A stretch of DNA of 64,000 nt, taken from NCBI GenBank assembly GCA_002989075.1, contig PSQN01000011.1, positions 587,131 through 651,130 on the forward strand. The letters run 5' to 3'. The notes below the pieces were generated by a model, which was given only the letters and a program-made list of their open reading frames with translations, searched no databases and was not told the DNA's origin. The DNA is from Arthonia radiata. Taxonomy: Eukaryota > Ascomycota > Arthoniomycetes > Arthoniales > Arthoniaceae. Position numbers and translations under genes: made by a program. This document shows positions 23,261 through 32,879 of the stretch, one piece after another. Within the stretch, counting starts at the first letter, position 1; each line of letters begins with the position of its first letter.

Positions 23261-24637
23261 ATGGCAAGAATGGCGTCGCCACGCCGACTCGCATTAGCAA
23301 CACTCGCTTTCGCAGCTGCGCAACAAGTAGGCGCTCAAATGGCCCCTCAGAGTAACGGTGATGGACCCATCCGCCGGCCCTCATCTACAGAGGACGCGCC
23401 AGCTCCGGCAAGAACCTCCAATACAGAAGGCGGCGGCCTGGGCTCGCCAGCCGATGATGGCGGATCGAGCGTCACTGAAACTATTACAACGAGGAACGTC
23501 ATGGGCGGCCCTCTGACGTTAGTGCGAACGTATCCAGTCGTGATGGGCTCCGAGATGGTTGTCACAACGAACTTGCTGGGCCAACCCACAACACTCTATC
23601 TGGCGCTCGATACCACGCCCACACCCTCTGCTTCTGCGACTAGCAGCAACACCGCAGCACAAACCACATACACAACCACCGACATCTACGGCTACGTGCA
23701 CACAGTCACCGGCGTCGCCAGCTCGACGCCAGCGCCGACAACAGGACCATCATCCCAACCCCTCGACTCCCCTTCTTCCACCTCCGACACATCCAACACA
23801 CAACCGAACGCCGCAGCCCAAACATCGCCTTCAGCAGCCCAGCCGACCTCCACAAGTAGTTCAGGTATATCCTCCGGCGCCATCGCCGCTGCAGTCGTCG
23901 TCCCAATCGTTGTCCTCGCCGCCCTCGCCTTCCTCATCTTCTTCCTCCTCCGTCGACGCCGTCGCTCCCGCTCCGCACCTCCCGCTACCTACTCCCCCGA
24001 GTCCGGCCCCATGCGCGAGCGTAACCCAGCCTACCTCTCAGGCGGTTCAAGCACCAGCGCAACGGCAACCGGTGCTCCTGTACCCGATGCCAGGGATAGC
24101 AGACACACTAACACTAGCACAACAGCGCCAGCCGCTGCAGGCACGCCCGTCATAGCCGGCGGCCCAGGCGCATGGCGAAGTTCCCGTGAACCGGGCGGTG
24201 AAGAGAGCGGTCTCAGCAGCAGCTACAGCAGCGTCGGTAGCGATCCGTTCCGGGATCCTGGGTTGGCTAATGCGATGCCACAGCAGCAGGCGAACGCACC
24301 GCCGAGTAGACCGGAGCCGGCGATGCTGACGAGTCAGGCGTATCAGCCGCCGCCGTCACGGCAGCCTCCGCCACAATCAGTGCAGCCAGTGCAACCAAGA
24401 CACACGGCGGATGCAGCCGGGGACTTGGCGCCTGCACAAACAACGGAATCACGACCACTCTCAGCGGCGTCGACGAACGAGGGGAGTAGGTTGGGGACGA
24501 TGGACCGCACGCTGAGCCCGATGTCAGAGCTCGATGAGAATGAGAGCACCGCGGAACTCGCGCAGTTGGGGACGGCGCAGCGCGCGAGTTTCGTGCTGAT
24601 GAAGGCGGGGCGGCCGAGGAGTGTGGGTGGGTCGTGA
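23261..24637 (+). CDS. Type I single-pass membrane protein, SKG6-like transmembrane domain
   Basis: A single exon encodes 458 residues. A signal peptide is visible (RRLALATLAFAAAQQVGA, residues ~7-24). A Ser/Thr/Pro-rich, probably O-glycosylated ectodomain runs to ~205 and includes ETITTRNVMGGPLTLVRTYP. One transmembrane helix lies near 208-232 (AIAAAVVVPIVVLAALAFLI) and is followed at once by an RRRRRSRS stop-transfer cluster. The cytoplasmic tail is ~225 residues and Pro/Gln/Ser-rich, ending with acidic and hydrophobic patches. This is the layout of fungal SKG6/Mid2-like surface proteins, some of which sense cell-wall stress; that function is inference. The ATG at 23261 is preferred because it leads directly into the signal peptide. 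Confidence 0.8.
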   Translation: MARMASPRRLALATLAFAAAQQVGAQMAPQSNGDGPIRRPSSTEDAPAPARTSNTEGGGLGSPADDGGSSVTETITTRNVMGGPLTLVRTYPVVMGSEMVVTTNLLGQPTTLYLALDTTPTPSASATSSNTAAQTTYTTTDIYGYVHTVTGVASSTPAPTTGPSSQPLDSPSSTSDTSNTQPNAAAQTSPSAAQPTSTSSSGISSGAIAAAVVVPIVVLAALAFLIFFLLRRRRRSRSAPPATYSPESGPMRERNPAYLSGGSSTSATATGAPVPDARDSRHTNTSTTAPAAAGTPVIAGGPGAWRSSREPGGEESGLSSSYSSVGSDPFRDPGLANAMPQQQANAPPSRPEPAMLTSQAYQPPPSRQPPPQSVQPVQPRHTADAAGDLAPAQTTESRPLSAASTNEGSRLGTMDRTLSPMSELDENESTAELAQLGTAQRASFVLMKAGRPRSVGGS

Positions 24638-25217
24638 TGGACGAGTGGGCTGTGCGTTTCGTGAACAGGGGTTGTGCAGACGACCGTAAAGTATGTTGAG
24701 GATATCTCATGAACGACGGAGTGCGAAGAAGGATGATGTAAGGGGAGGTTGTGGGCTGCGTAAGAGAGAAAAGAGAAGGGTGAAATGCCCACAGCGATAG
24801 CAGCGAGTTCTGTAAGATTTATCTCATGTGGATGTGTGGATATGAATACAGCCAGTGGACGCTTTCGATCGAACTATACATGACCATCTCTCCCGTTGCA
24901 GAGAGCGTCTTCAAATCACATTTGAGCGTTAAGCCTTTAAGGACTCGGCATGCTGGTGCACGTCGCAGAACCATCATGCCTGATCTGTGGGGGAAATGTG
25001 CATACTAGATCGCACCAAGTGTGAACATGCTTGCTGGAAATGCAAGAGGCTACGCCAGGCGGGCATTGGGTCGCAAGTCGGGGAGCAGGGAGTAAACAAA
25101 AGGCGAACTACGAGCTAAGCTGGTCTATTCAGTCTGTACTACGAGCTAAGATGGTCTATTCAGTCTGTACAATCACACGTCTTCATCATCTTCCTCATGC
25201 CCAATGGGAAGCAGATC
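24638..25217. other. Convergent 3' intergenic region
   Basis: It separates the 3' ends of the membrane-protein gene and tRNase Z. It contains a two-copy 31-bp tandem repeat at 25107-25168. No gene is supported. Confidence 0.55.
25107..25168. repeat. Two-copy 31-bp tandem repeat
   Basis: The unit starting ACTACGAGCTAAG and ending AGTCTGT occurs at 25107-25137 and again at 25138-25168. The only difference I see is one base (C in the first copy, A in the second). It looks like a recent replication-slippage duplication in noncoding DNA. Confidence 0.9.
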
Positions 25218-28200
25218 TCACTCCTTTCCCGCTCTCTCCTTCATCTCACTATCAGCCATCCCCCCCTCTCCCACACCAGTCTCCGCACCAGGGCTCGGCG
25301 CGCTACTCCTCCCCCCATGCTTCTTCCCCTTATATTTCTTCTTCTCCTTCTTCGCCGGTTGCCCCTTCGCCTCCCTCAAAACCCTCGCCTCCTCCATCAC
25401 CCTCTCCGTCTTCTCAACCCTCACCCGTTCCTTCCTCCCCTTCTCCTCCCTCACCCGTGCCTCATCCTCCCTCTTAGCCGCTAATCGCGCGTCCTCCTTT
25501 TCTCGCTCCGCGAACTCCTCGAGCGCGCGCAGCATACCCTGGACGTTCACCGCTTTATCGATGTTTTTGAGGGAAAGGCGCATGTAGTCGAATGCGGGGA
25601 TCACGGCGATGCCGGCTTCGGAGGCGGCGGTTGCGAGGCCGGCGGGGTGGGTGAGGAGGTGGGTGTATTGGGGGAAGAGGTCGGGGGAGGTTGAGGAGGG
25701 GGTGGGGTGGGGGTGGGTGTTAGAAGAAGAAGGATGGGAGGAGAGGGGCTCAGAGGCTTGCGTGCGGGCCGGGAGGGATTGATTTGTGAGGTCTGATTCG
25801 GGGGTTGGTTCGCTGGGGATGGTGGTGGTCTCGAGGTGCGCGGATGCGGCGTCTTCGTTGGGAATGTCTGGCTCGTTTGATCGGGTGGGCTGTCCGGCTT
25901 CCTTTGCGGCAATGTCATTTGAGGTGGATTGCCCATTGCTGAGGTCGTCAGGTTGTTTCCTCGTTGAAGCCTCGTTAGGCTCGATGCCCATGTCTTTTAG
26001 CTTCCTCGATCCGCCTTGGCCGCCTACGTGGCCTCCGCCCATGCCGCTCATCTTGGGGTAGCGCTGTGAGAAGTGGGTGAGGATGCATAGCTTTGCGCCC
26101 ATTTCTTTGGCTACTGTCAGGGCCTCGCCTGCGGTACTGTGCTTCTTAGCCAGTGCTTCACCACGCATATCGTCGTCGAAGGTAGCTTCGTGAATCAAGA
26201 CATGAGAGTCACGGCCGATAAAGGCAAATGGACGAGACGGTCGCGTGTCGCCTGAGTATGAGAGCTTGAAGGTCTCGTTCAAGGTCGTGGAAGCGGTGTC
26301 TGTGGATGATGAGACAGACCAGGAGCAAGCAATGGCTTGGGCGCCACGACAGTGGGGAACAAGCACCGTTGACAGTGCTGTCAGTCCGATGTAGGAGAGA
26401 TATCTAGAGGTCGGGGTGTCATCTGATGCGATGGCCTCATCTGAGGTGACAAGTCTCAGCTCTGTGGGTGTGGAGCGGTATCGATCGGTAGCGAAGCGTG
26501 TAGGCTCCGTGGCTAGTGGAAGCAGTCGCGAGAAGCCGAAATCCTCAATAGCGCTGAACTCGCGAAGCCAGTGGAGCATGGGAGCGTCTGAGACAACCGC
26601 TAAGCGGCGACCGTCTTCGTCTATCGATTCAGTACCTGTAATAGCTGAGCCAGGCGTTGACTGATGTACCGTCTCGTACCACGCGCGAATGACGGATGCT
26701 GTACCGAGATGATGGTCGGCATGCATGTGAGATATCCATATCATGCGCAAATCTTGCAAGAGACCGTCGAGCTCGGGCTTGCTGTACATTCGCCGAAGCG
26801 ATCCTAGGGTGCCCTCGCCGCAGTCGAAGAGATATGAGCCATGGTCGGGGATGCGAACAAGGGTGGCGGAAACATTGCGATGCTTGGATGGGTGGGAGGA
26901 GCCTGTACCGAGGGTTGTGATTTCGATATTAGAGTAAGCAGATGTCTTGTACCATGGCGAGTCTTGTGTTGATACGGTTGAGATATCGCTGACGGCTGAG
27001 GGCGTGACCAGATCGGCCGCTGTGGTAAGCATCCGATCTCGGTCTTCCTTCACTCTCGAGACCATGTCGGAATCAGTTGCGTACGACTGCACGTCCTCTT
27101 CACTCATGGACAGCTCGGGTTGAACATGAAGTACTAGTCCGCTTTGGGCCACGTGAAGTCGTTCAGGTAGACTTTCTTGAGTCGGAGGATGCTCAACAGT
27201 GAGATGTCGAGAATCAGCGGTGAGCTTGGGGAACACATCGGCTTCTTCGTAGTTGTGGCGCCAGGCAGCTCTTGCAGCAGTTTGCAAAACCAGGCCATCT
27301 TCCTTCGCATCCGGTGAAGAAACGATATGTTTCAGGTGGTCAAATTCCGCCTGAAAGTCTCTCAATCGAGGATCCTGTACGACGCCTGGTCCCAAAGCCC
27401 AGACGATCACACCAACACCGTCCATCAGGCCTTGATCACGCCACTCGGGACGAGAGACAAGAGCTTCGACGTAATCTACCGTGGGCAGCTCGACGACAGC
27501 GAAACCCCTGCCTTGCTTGCCAGGCTCAAGTACCATGTCCGGAGTGATCTCGTCACCATGCTTGTTTAGCACAGTATGGCCCTTCGCCAGCTTACCAAAA
27601 CTAGGCCTATCCTCCACACCAAGATCTTCCGCTTTCTGTCTCATGAATCTTCCACGTTGAGGATGGTTCTTCATGATATAACATAGCGACTCGAGTTCTG
27701 GCTCAGCTGGAGGGAGCTCTTCGGTCAAAGCGCCAGGCCAGGGCTGGCGAACAAGCACATTGATGTCGGGCAGCGTTCCTCCCGAGCCGGGCACAGGTCC
27801 TGTATATTGAGCCAGTTGGCCCGTCGTAGCATCACGCACGAAGAGTGTGGCAGGCATTTGAACATCTTTGAGAGCTTTGGGGAAGAGTTTGTCCATTCGC
27901 CAGTCACTGTCAAACATTTGTTTCACGATGCGCTTCGGTAGTGACTCTTCTCCGTTCTCAATACTTGACCCGCCATCCGTCATCTCTTCGTGGGACCTCT
28001 TCCTACTGTGCGGACGCCCGGGCGAAGCTGTACTCTTAGCACTATGCGAAGCTGCGGGCTTGATGGGCATGGCCCAAACCAACAAATGATCGTCTGTCCA
28101 TGTTGGAGGGATACCAGTGGCTTGAGCCACCACCGAGTCTGATGAGGACTGATGTTCTATTGCATGGATAGGCATCCCGGTTCGAAAAATGAACCTTCTT

Positions 28201-28622
28201 GCTGTCGCAATGGCATAATTCAGGTTTGCCGGGCCGTGTATGCGCAGGAATACATTAGACTGAGGTGCAGTCTCGGCCTTTGAGCCCTTCTTTGATGTAG
28301 TATTATGAACATCTTGTGGACTCTGGTCATGCTTCACAATCTTAGCTTGTTCTTGCTCAGCATGCGCTTCTGCAGCCGCCTTTTTCATGTCTGCGAGACC
28401 CAACATCATGCCCAACATGCCTCCAATGTTAGACCACCTCGTCCTGCCCGTCAACATCACCTCGTCTACCTTCCTCAACGCAAGGCCATGTTGCAGGCAT
28501 GCTCTTGAAGTGCCTTCCGACAGATTGCCTATCAGATATCTTCGGTCATCATAATGAAGAACTAGCAGAGTCCCGGGAGTATCGGACGTGGGCGTAGATA
28601 TCACTTCGAGATAGCTCTTCAT
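25218..28622 (-). CDS. TRZ1: Long-form tRNase Z (tRNA 3'-processing endonuclease)
   Basis: The frame is uninterrupted and gives 1134 residues from the ATG at 28622, which starts MKSYLEVISTPTSDTPGT as fungal orthologues do. The N-terminal half is the degenerate beta-lactamase domain with its exosite region. The C-terminal half is catalytic: TLGTGSSHPSKHRNVSAT, then the metal motif SHMHADHHLG, then SGDTRPSRPF and HEATFDDDM, followed by CILTHFSQRYP. It removes 3' trailers from nuclear and mitochondrial pre-tRNAs. The frame stays open upstream to about 28930 and encodes an Arg/Ser-rich, mitochondrial-presequence-like stretch (FSRSFATSALRLNPPTQHP) but has no ATG there. An upstream exon or non-AUG start could make a mitochondrial form. 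The last ~150 residues are Lys/Glu-rich. Confidence 0.95.
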   Translation of the reverse strand: MKSYLEVISTPTSDTPGTLLVLHYDDRRYLIGNLSEGTSRACLQHGLALRKVDEVMLTGRTRWSNIGGMLGMMLGLADMKKAAAEAHAEQEQAKIVKHDQSPQDVHNTTSKKGSKAETAPQSNVFLRIHGPANLNYAIATARRFIFRTGMPIHAIEHQSSSDSVVAQATGIPPTWTDDHLLVWAMPIKPAASHSAKSTASPGRPHSRKRSHEEMTDGGSSIENGEESLPKRIVKQMFDSDWRMDKLFPKALKDVQMPATLFVRDATTGQLAQYTGPVPGSGGTLPDINVLVRQPWPGALTEELPPAEPELESLCYIMKNHPQRGRFMRQKAEDLGVEDRPSFGKLAKGHTVLNKHGDEITPDMVLEPGKQGRGFAVVELPTVDYVEALVSRPEWRDQGLMDGVGVIVWALGPGVVQDPRLRDFQAEFDHLKHIVSSPDAKEDGLVLQTAARAAWRHNYEEADVFPKLTADSRHLTVEHPPTQESLPERLHVAQSGLVLHVQPELSMSEEDVQSYATDSDMVSRVKEDRDRMLTTAADLVTPSAVSDISTVSTQDSPWYKTSAYSNIEITTLGTGSSHPSKHRNVSATLVRIPDHGSYLFDCGEGTLGSLRRMYSKPELDGLLQDLRMIWISHMHADHHLGTASVIRAWYETVHQSTPGSAITGTESIDEDGRRLAVVSDAPMLHWLREFSAIEDFGFSRLLPLATEPTRFATDRYRSTPTELRLVTSDEAIASDDTPTSRYLSYIGLTALSTVLVPHCRGAQAIACSWSVSSSTDTASTTLNETFKLSYSGDTRPSRPFAFIGRDSHVLIHEATFDDDMRGEALAKKHSTAGEALTVAKEMGAKLCILTHFSQRYPKMSGMGGGHVGGQGGSRKLKDMGIEPNEASTRKQPDDLSNGQSTSNDIAAKEAGQPTRSNEPDIPNEDAASAHLETTTIPSEPTPESDLTNQSLPARTQASEPLSSHPSSSNTHPHPTPSSTSPDLFPQYTHLLTHPAGLATAASEAGIAVIPAFDYMRLSLKNIDKAVNVQGMLRALEEFAEREKEDARLAAKREDEARVREEKGRKERVRVEKTERVMEEARVLREAKGQPAKKEKKKYKGKKHGGRSSAPSPGAETGVGEGGMADSEMKERAGKE

Positions 28623-29074
28623 CCTTAGACCAAAGCCAGCAAGCGCTGGCACGTAAGGATGTTGTGTTGGCGGATTAAGACGTAGAGCGGAGGTCGCGAA
28701 GCTACGGCTGAAAGAATGTCTGTTCGCGATTGAGCGATGAGAGCGGACCTGCCGCTTCGACCGACTTGGGTCTTCTATGCGAAAATTAGATGGCCTTCTA
28801 TTAAAAGCGATTAGGCGAATCGAAACACGCAGCTTCGGTGGGCGGGTCGTGAATCGTGACGACGTGGTAGAGACATGTAGAGAAGAAGCCACAATTATCG
28901 GTATTATAGATTTACGAACTAAGATATGGCCGCCATCGCTGTGAGTCCGACTTCATTGATCATGACTTGCATGAAGTCCGTGGAAGCCATATAGAAGATC
29001 GAACACCGTGATGTGGGTCTCAATTCACACTGCTAAATGCCACAATAGTAGATAGAGACACCCTTGGTCTGCCA
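28623..29074. promoter_or_regulatory. Shared divergent promoter of tRNase Z and PPR genes
   Basis: The start codons are 452 bp apart. The 270 bp next to tRNase Z could be coding if a mitochondrial isoform exists, leaving only about 150-180 bp between the two units. No binding-site consensus was recognised. Confidence 0.5.
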
Positions 29075-32000
29075 ATGTCCGCAGCTTCAGCAGCTTCAGT
29101 GTCAGCTTGCGAAGAACAAGAATCGCGCTTCAACAAGCTCATGAGCGGTAGTTGGATCTGCGCATCATGTCGCCGCACATTACGCCGACAAGCTCGTCGA
29201 TCGGCGTCCGCACAAGCCCTGCGAGGTCTGGCCTATATCCCCTTCCAGCCTCCTACCGAACAGCTCGAAGAAGAGCGCGATAGCTTTGAGAATTACCGTC
29301 GGCCTCGAGCGCGGAGAAGAGCGCCTGGCCACATCGACTGGCAATTTGATAAATCAGTCGAAAATGACTTCATTCAGCGCGTCTCCGAAAGCAGCGCGCG
29401 AAAGGCGGGTCCGTACTCGAGGGTCAAGCCACGACAAGGGGACACTCTCGCTGAGCAGACTTTGCAAGATTTGACATCCACAGCACGGGATACGATCCAC
29501 GCCAAATCTATGCAAGTGCCCCCGAAGGTTTTCAAAAGGAATGGTGCTGTCACTCGTGTACATCCTTTGGATCTTGAGGAGCCAACACGCCAGAGAAGAC
29601 CCTGGTTCGGCATACCCTCTGGCCACACAGCTCTCACGGACTTGGGCTATGCGGTACCCGACCCGAGCAGCCATAAATCCCTCAATGCATCTCTAAGCAT
29701 ATCCCCGCCATTGAATGAAGACGCTGGGGACGCTTCTGCGTTCTACACGTATCAAAGCCCAAAGGATGGCAAGAGGCTTTCCGCAACACAGGCAAAGTCC
29801 ACCTCATTCTTTGATCAGTACTTCGAACAAGCCCGCGGGCACGAACCTCCTTCTTCAGAGCCAACTCCTGTGCAGGAAGCATTGAAGAAACTCTCAACGG
29901 CACATCGACTTGCACTTCCTGCCTTGGACAACGAGCAGGCTGGGCTACCTCTGAATGTCCATGATGCGAATAGCCGCGAATCACACCTCAACCTTGAATC
30001 TGTGAACCACAAAAATGGTGTATACGTGAAGAATAACGCGGCCGATGGAAATTTGCCTTCGGCTGGGCAGAATGACATAGGTCATGCCAAAGACAAGCAC
30101 GAGCAATGCGCAAAATCCGATGACGAAAAGCATCCTGCCGAGGCATGGAAAGAATTAATACAGCTAAGCCCCAATGAAAAGAAAAAATTGGGCCGGACTG
30201 TTGTTCACAATTTGTGCCGCAAGATCGTCAGTGCGTGGTGTGTTAAGGGTAGTGCTTACACACGAGTTCCAAAGCCCACTAAAGTCTTGCAAGCCTTGCA
30301 CCCGGAACGACCCAAGGTCGAGCAAGCTGCGCTCTCTATGGAAGTCCTTTGGACGGTGCTTAGCCACGCAATTTCGAGGGCCTTTGAAGGTGCGGATGAA
30401 GCCAATCTGCAGGATTTTACACTTGTCAACCATGTGTTGGAAGTTTGGGCAAGCATTTTGAGAGACTTTGCTGAGTGTTACGTGAGAGACTCAAACGGCA
30501 TCATTCAGCAACTCAGGGGCAGCGAAGACTGGTCGAGCTTCATTGCGTCGGAACAAATGACGCGAATAGAGCAGACGCCGGATCGCTCGCTGAAGGCACG
30601 ATTGTTCGAAACTTTTCCAAAAGAGTACCAGACATCACTAGCGTCCATTGACAGCGCTGCACTTGCAACTTGGGCGCTTCTAGAGCGGTTTTCTGAGGGT
30701 ACGATGGACAAGGTGAATCAGTCAGAATTGACAGCGATCGCCCCTGCTCTCAGCTTCTTTTCGAAGCTTGCTAGTAGAGTGAAAGACAACATGACAGTCC
30801 ATAGTAGAGCACTGCACAAGCGATGTTTGTCCGAACAGGATAGTACCAGGATCTCTAATGAAATAAAACATCTCGTTCAGTCAGCATGGCCGGAGACCGC
30901 AGCGCCGGAGACCATCACGCCGCTGTCAACAAAGGCAATTGGATCGGAACAAACTGCCAGAGATGCGCAACGACCCCTATCTGACCTTTTCAAGAAGCGC
31001 GTCGCCCGTGCAATTGAAAGCCAGGATTCCCTGCGTCTTGAGAGAGTTTGGCGAAAAATACAGACAGAATACGGCGCAGAGGAGACGGAGGCGAGTTCTT
31101 ACGCAGCAATTCCATCTCAGCTTTACGCTCACCTGCTCACGGGTTTCATGGCCCTTGGCCGCCCTAATAGAGCCATCGACATTTGGAACAGTATGACCAG
31201 TTGTGGGTTGACACCTTCGATGGAGCATTGGGATGCCATGTTGAAAGGCTGTGGTGTGGCACGCAATCCAGATGCTGCTCAAGTCGTATGGCAGAATTTG
31301 ATTGCCGCTGGAGTGACGCCAGATGCACAACTTTGGGCGACCAGGATCTATTCACTTGGTCTGTCTGGTCGAATCGAGGCAGCAGTGCAGGCTTTCGAAA
31401 CTATGGCCATCGAGTGGCTGCAAGCATCTATGTCGAGGCGCGGTGATCGAAAAGCATCAGCGAACGGCTCGTCTCACCCGACTTACCCAAAGCCTAACAC
31501 GCAATGCCTGAATGCATTAGTGGCTGTACTCGCGCGTGCGAATCGACATTCGCAGCTAGTCAATGTCCTTTCGTGGCGCAAGCGTCTCGAAATCAAAGCT
31601 GATAGCTTTACATACAACCCACTCCTCAAAGCAGCCCTTAGAGACGAAAACCTAGACCTAGCGTCGAAGCTCGTACAACAGATGCGCGCCTCTGGCGTCG
31701 ACCCAGATATAGCCACTTTTACCATGATGCTCGATTCTGCCTTCCAAGGCAGCTTGGCTTTGCCTGCAAAGGAGCACAAAGCCTTGCCATCTCACGATTC
31801 TACTGATTTGCTACAGCTTGACGGAACGCCAAGAGATAGCTCTCCCCTTGCGGTACCGGCAATGACGGCATCGCAAGCATCAGCACTAGGTCTGGTGTTT
31901 GAACTCATGGCAAGACAGTCTCTCAAGCCTACTGCACATACTTTTACTGCGCTAGTAACAGGGCTACTGCGCTCGGAGCCCCCAAACACAAAAGCCGCTT

Positions 32001-32473
32001 ACGGTATTCTACAGTACCTGGGCTCTCATGGCTTGCCTCTATCGCCCCAGATCTATACAGCGCTGGTAACGCATCATTTTGAGCGATCTCCAGCGGACGT
32101 GGCTGCTGTTGACGCTCTGTGGCGAGACGCCAATCATCGACGCAAGACTGACCGATCATTGATCCTCGACGCGTTTTTCTACGATAGGTTCATAGCAGGA
32201 TGGTCGCGCAGCGGCCATATTGACCAAGCTTTGCAAGTGAGGAGAGTGGCGAAAGCTAGAGGCAAGCTGCAATCTTGGGAGGCGTTACGTGAGCTACTCC
32301 AGAGCCTCGCTCGTGTTCAAGAATGGGGTGCTGCACAAGCACTTGTGAGAGAGGTCATACTTGAAGAGCAGAACGGTGGAAGTGATCAGACACGCAGCAG
32401 CAAGGGATACGCGAACTTTTGGGAGGCGGTGGAAATGCTGGGCTTGGACAATGAACGAATGGTCGGCCCGTAG
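29075..32473 (+). CDS. Mitochondrial pentatricopeptide-repeat (PPR) protein
   Basis: A single exon encodes 1132 residues from the first ATG; a second ATG at 29141 starts MSGSWICASCRRTLRRQARR, a typical mitochondrial presequence, and may be the true start. Residues ~30-450 are a long, poorly conserved N-region. Helical PPR units are clear from ~685: LYAHLLTGFMALGRPNRAID, then GCGVARNPDAAQVVWQNLIA, then FTYNPLLKAALRDENLDLAS and MRASGVDPDIATFTMMLDSA, and again near 945-1000 and 1030-1110. PPR proteins bind single-stranded organelle RNA and guide its maturation or translation; the target cannot be read here. It is head to head with tRNase Z. Confidence 0.88.
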   Translation: MSAASAASVSACEEQESRFNKLMSGSWICASCRRTLRRQARRSASAQALRGLAYIPFQPPTEQLEEERDSFENYRRPRARRRAPGHIDWQFDKSVENDFIQRVSESSARKAGPYSRVKPRQGDTLAEQTLQDLTSTARDTIHAKSMQVPPKVFKRNGAVTRVHPLDLEEPTRQRRPWFGIPSGHTALTDLGYAVPDPSSHKSLNASLSISPPLNEDAGDASAFYTYQSPKDGKRLSATQAKSTSFFDQYFEQARGHEPPSSEPTPVQEALKKLSTAHRLALPALDNEQAGLPLNVHDANSRESHLNLESVNHKNGVYVKNNAADGNLPSAGQNDIGHAKDKHEQCAKSDDEKHPAEAWKELIQLSPNEKKKLGRTVVHNLCRKIVSAWCVKGSAYTRVPKPTKVLQALHPERPKVEQAALSMEVLWTVLSHAISRAFEGADEANLQDFTLVNHVLEVWASILRDFAECYVRDSNGIIQQLRGSEDWSSFIASEQMTRIEQTPDRSLKARLFETFPKEYQTSLASIDSAALATWALLERFSEGTMDKVNQSELTAIAPALSFFSKLASRVKDNMTVHSRALHKRCLSEQDSTRISNEIKHLVQSAWPETAAPETITPLSTKAIGSEQTARDAQRPLSDLFKKRVARAIESQDSLRLERVWRKIQTEYGAEETEASSYAAIPSQLYAHLLTGFMALGRPNRAIDIWNSMTSCGLTPSMEHWDAMLKGCGVARNPDAAQVVWQNLIAAGVTPDAQLWATRIYSLGLSGRIEAAVQAFETMAIEWLQASMSRRGDRKASANGSSHPTYPKPNTQCLNALVAVLARANRHSQLVNVLSWRKRLEIKADSFTYNPLLKAALRDENLDLASKLVQQMRASGVDPDIATFTMMLDSAFQGSLALPAKEHKALPSHDSTDLLQLDGTPRDSSPLAVPAMTASQASALGLVFELMARQSLKPTAHTFTALVTGLLRSEPPNTKAAYGILQYLGSHGLPLSPQIYTALVTHHFERSPADVAAVDALWRDANHRRKTDRSLILDAFFYDRFIAGWSRSGHIDQALQVRRVAKARGKLQSWEALRELLQSLARVQEWGAAQALVREVILEEQNGGSDQTRSSKGYANFWEAVEMLGLDNERMVGP

Positions 32474-32879
32474 TTGTAGATATGAAGTGCCACAGTGCTA
32501 GTCATTTTTTTGGCAAAAAACTATGCGAATCGCCAACACCCTGCCCGCGCATGTTACCAAGACCCGTCATAAACGTTCCCGATGTATGGTTCACTGGACG
32601 ACGAACACCTCTAGTCCTCATTAGATGTAAATTGCCGAAAGGATGGAATGTGTGCTGTGAAGTAAGACGAGGTGCTTCTACGCCAAGCCAAGCACAGGAC
32701 ACCCAGAACCATCACCAATCCCGAAAAAACACAACAAACACACTTCTGCCTTGTGCCTCTAACTCCGCCGCTCCCTTCAATCGACTTCCAAGGGCGCTGG
32801 TGACCATTTTCAGTTCTCAGTCAATCATTGAAGCCCGCCGATCTGGGCCAGCCTTTCACCGCGCTATTAAGTCTTCACC
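32474..32879. other. Intergenic region upstream of importin beta
   Basis: A 406-bp stretch between two plus-strand genes. The last ~200 bp are CA- and CT-rich and end in TCACC just before the importin beta ATG. No other feature. Confidence 0.5.
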
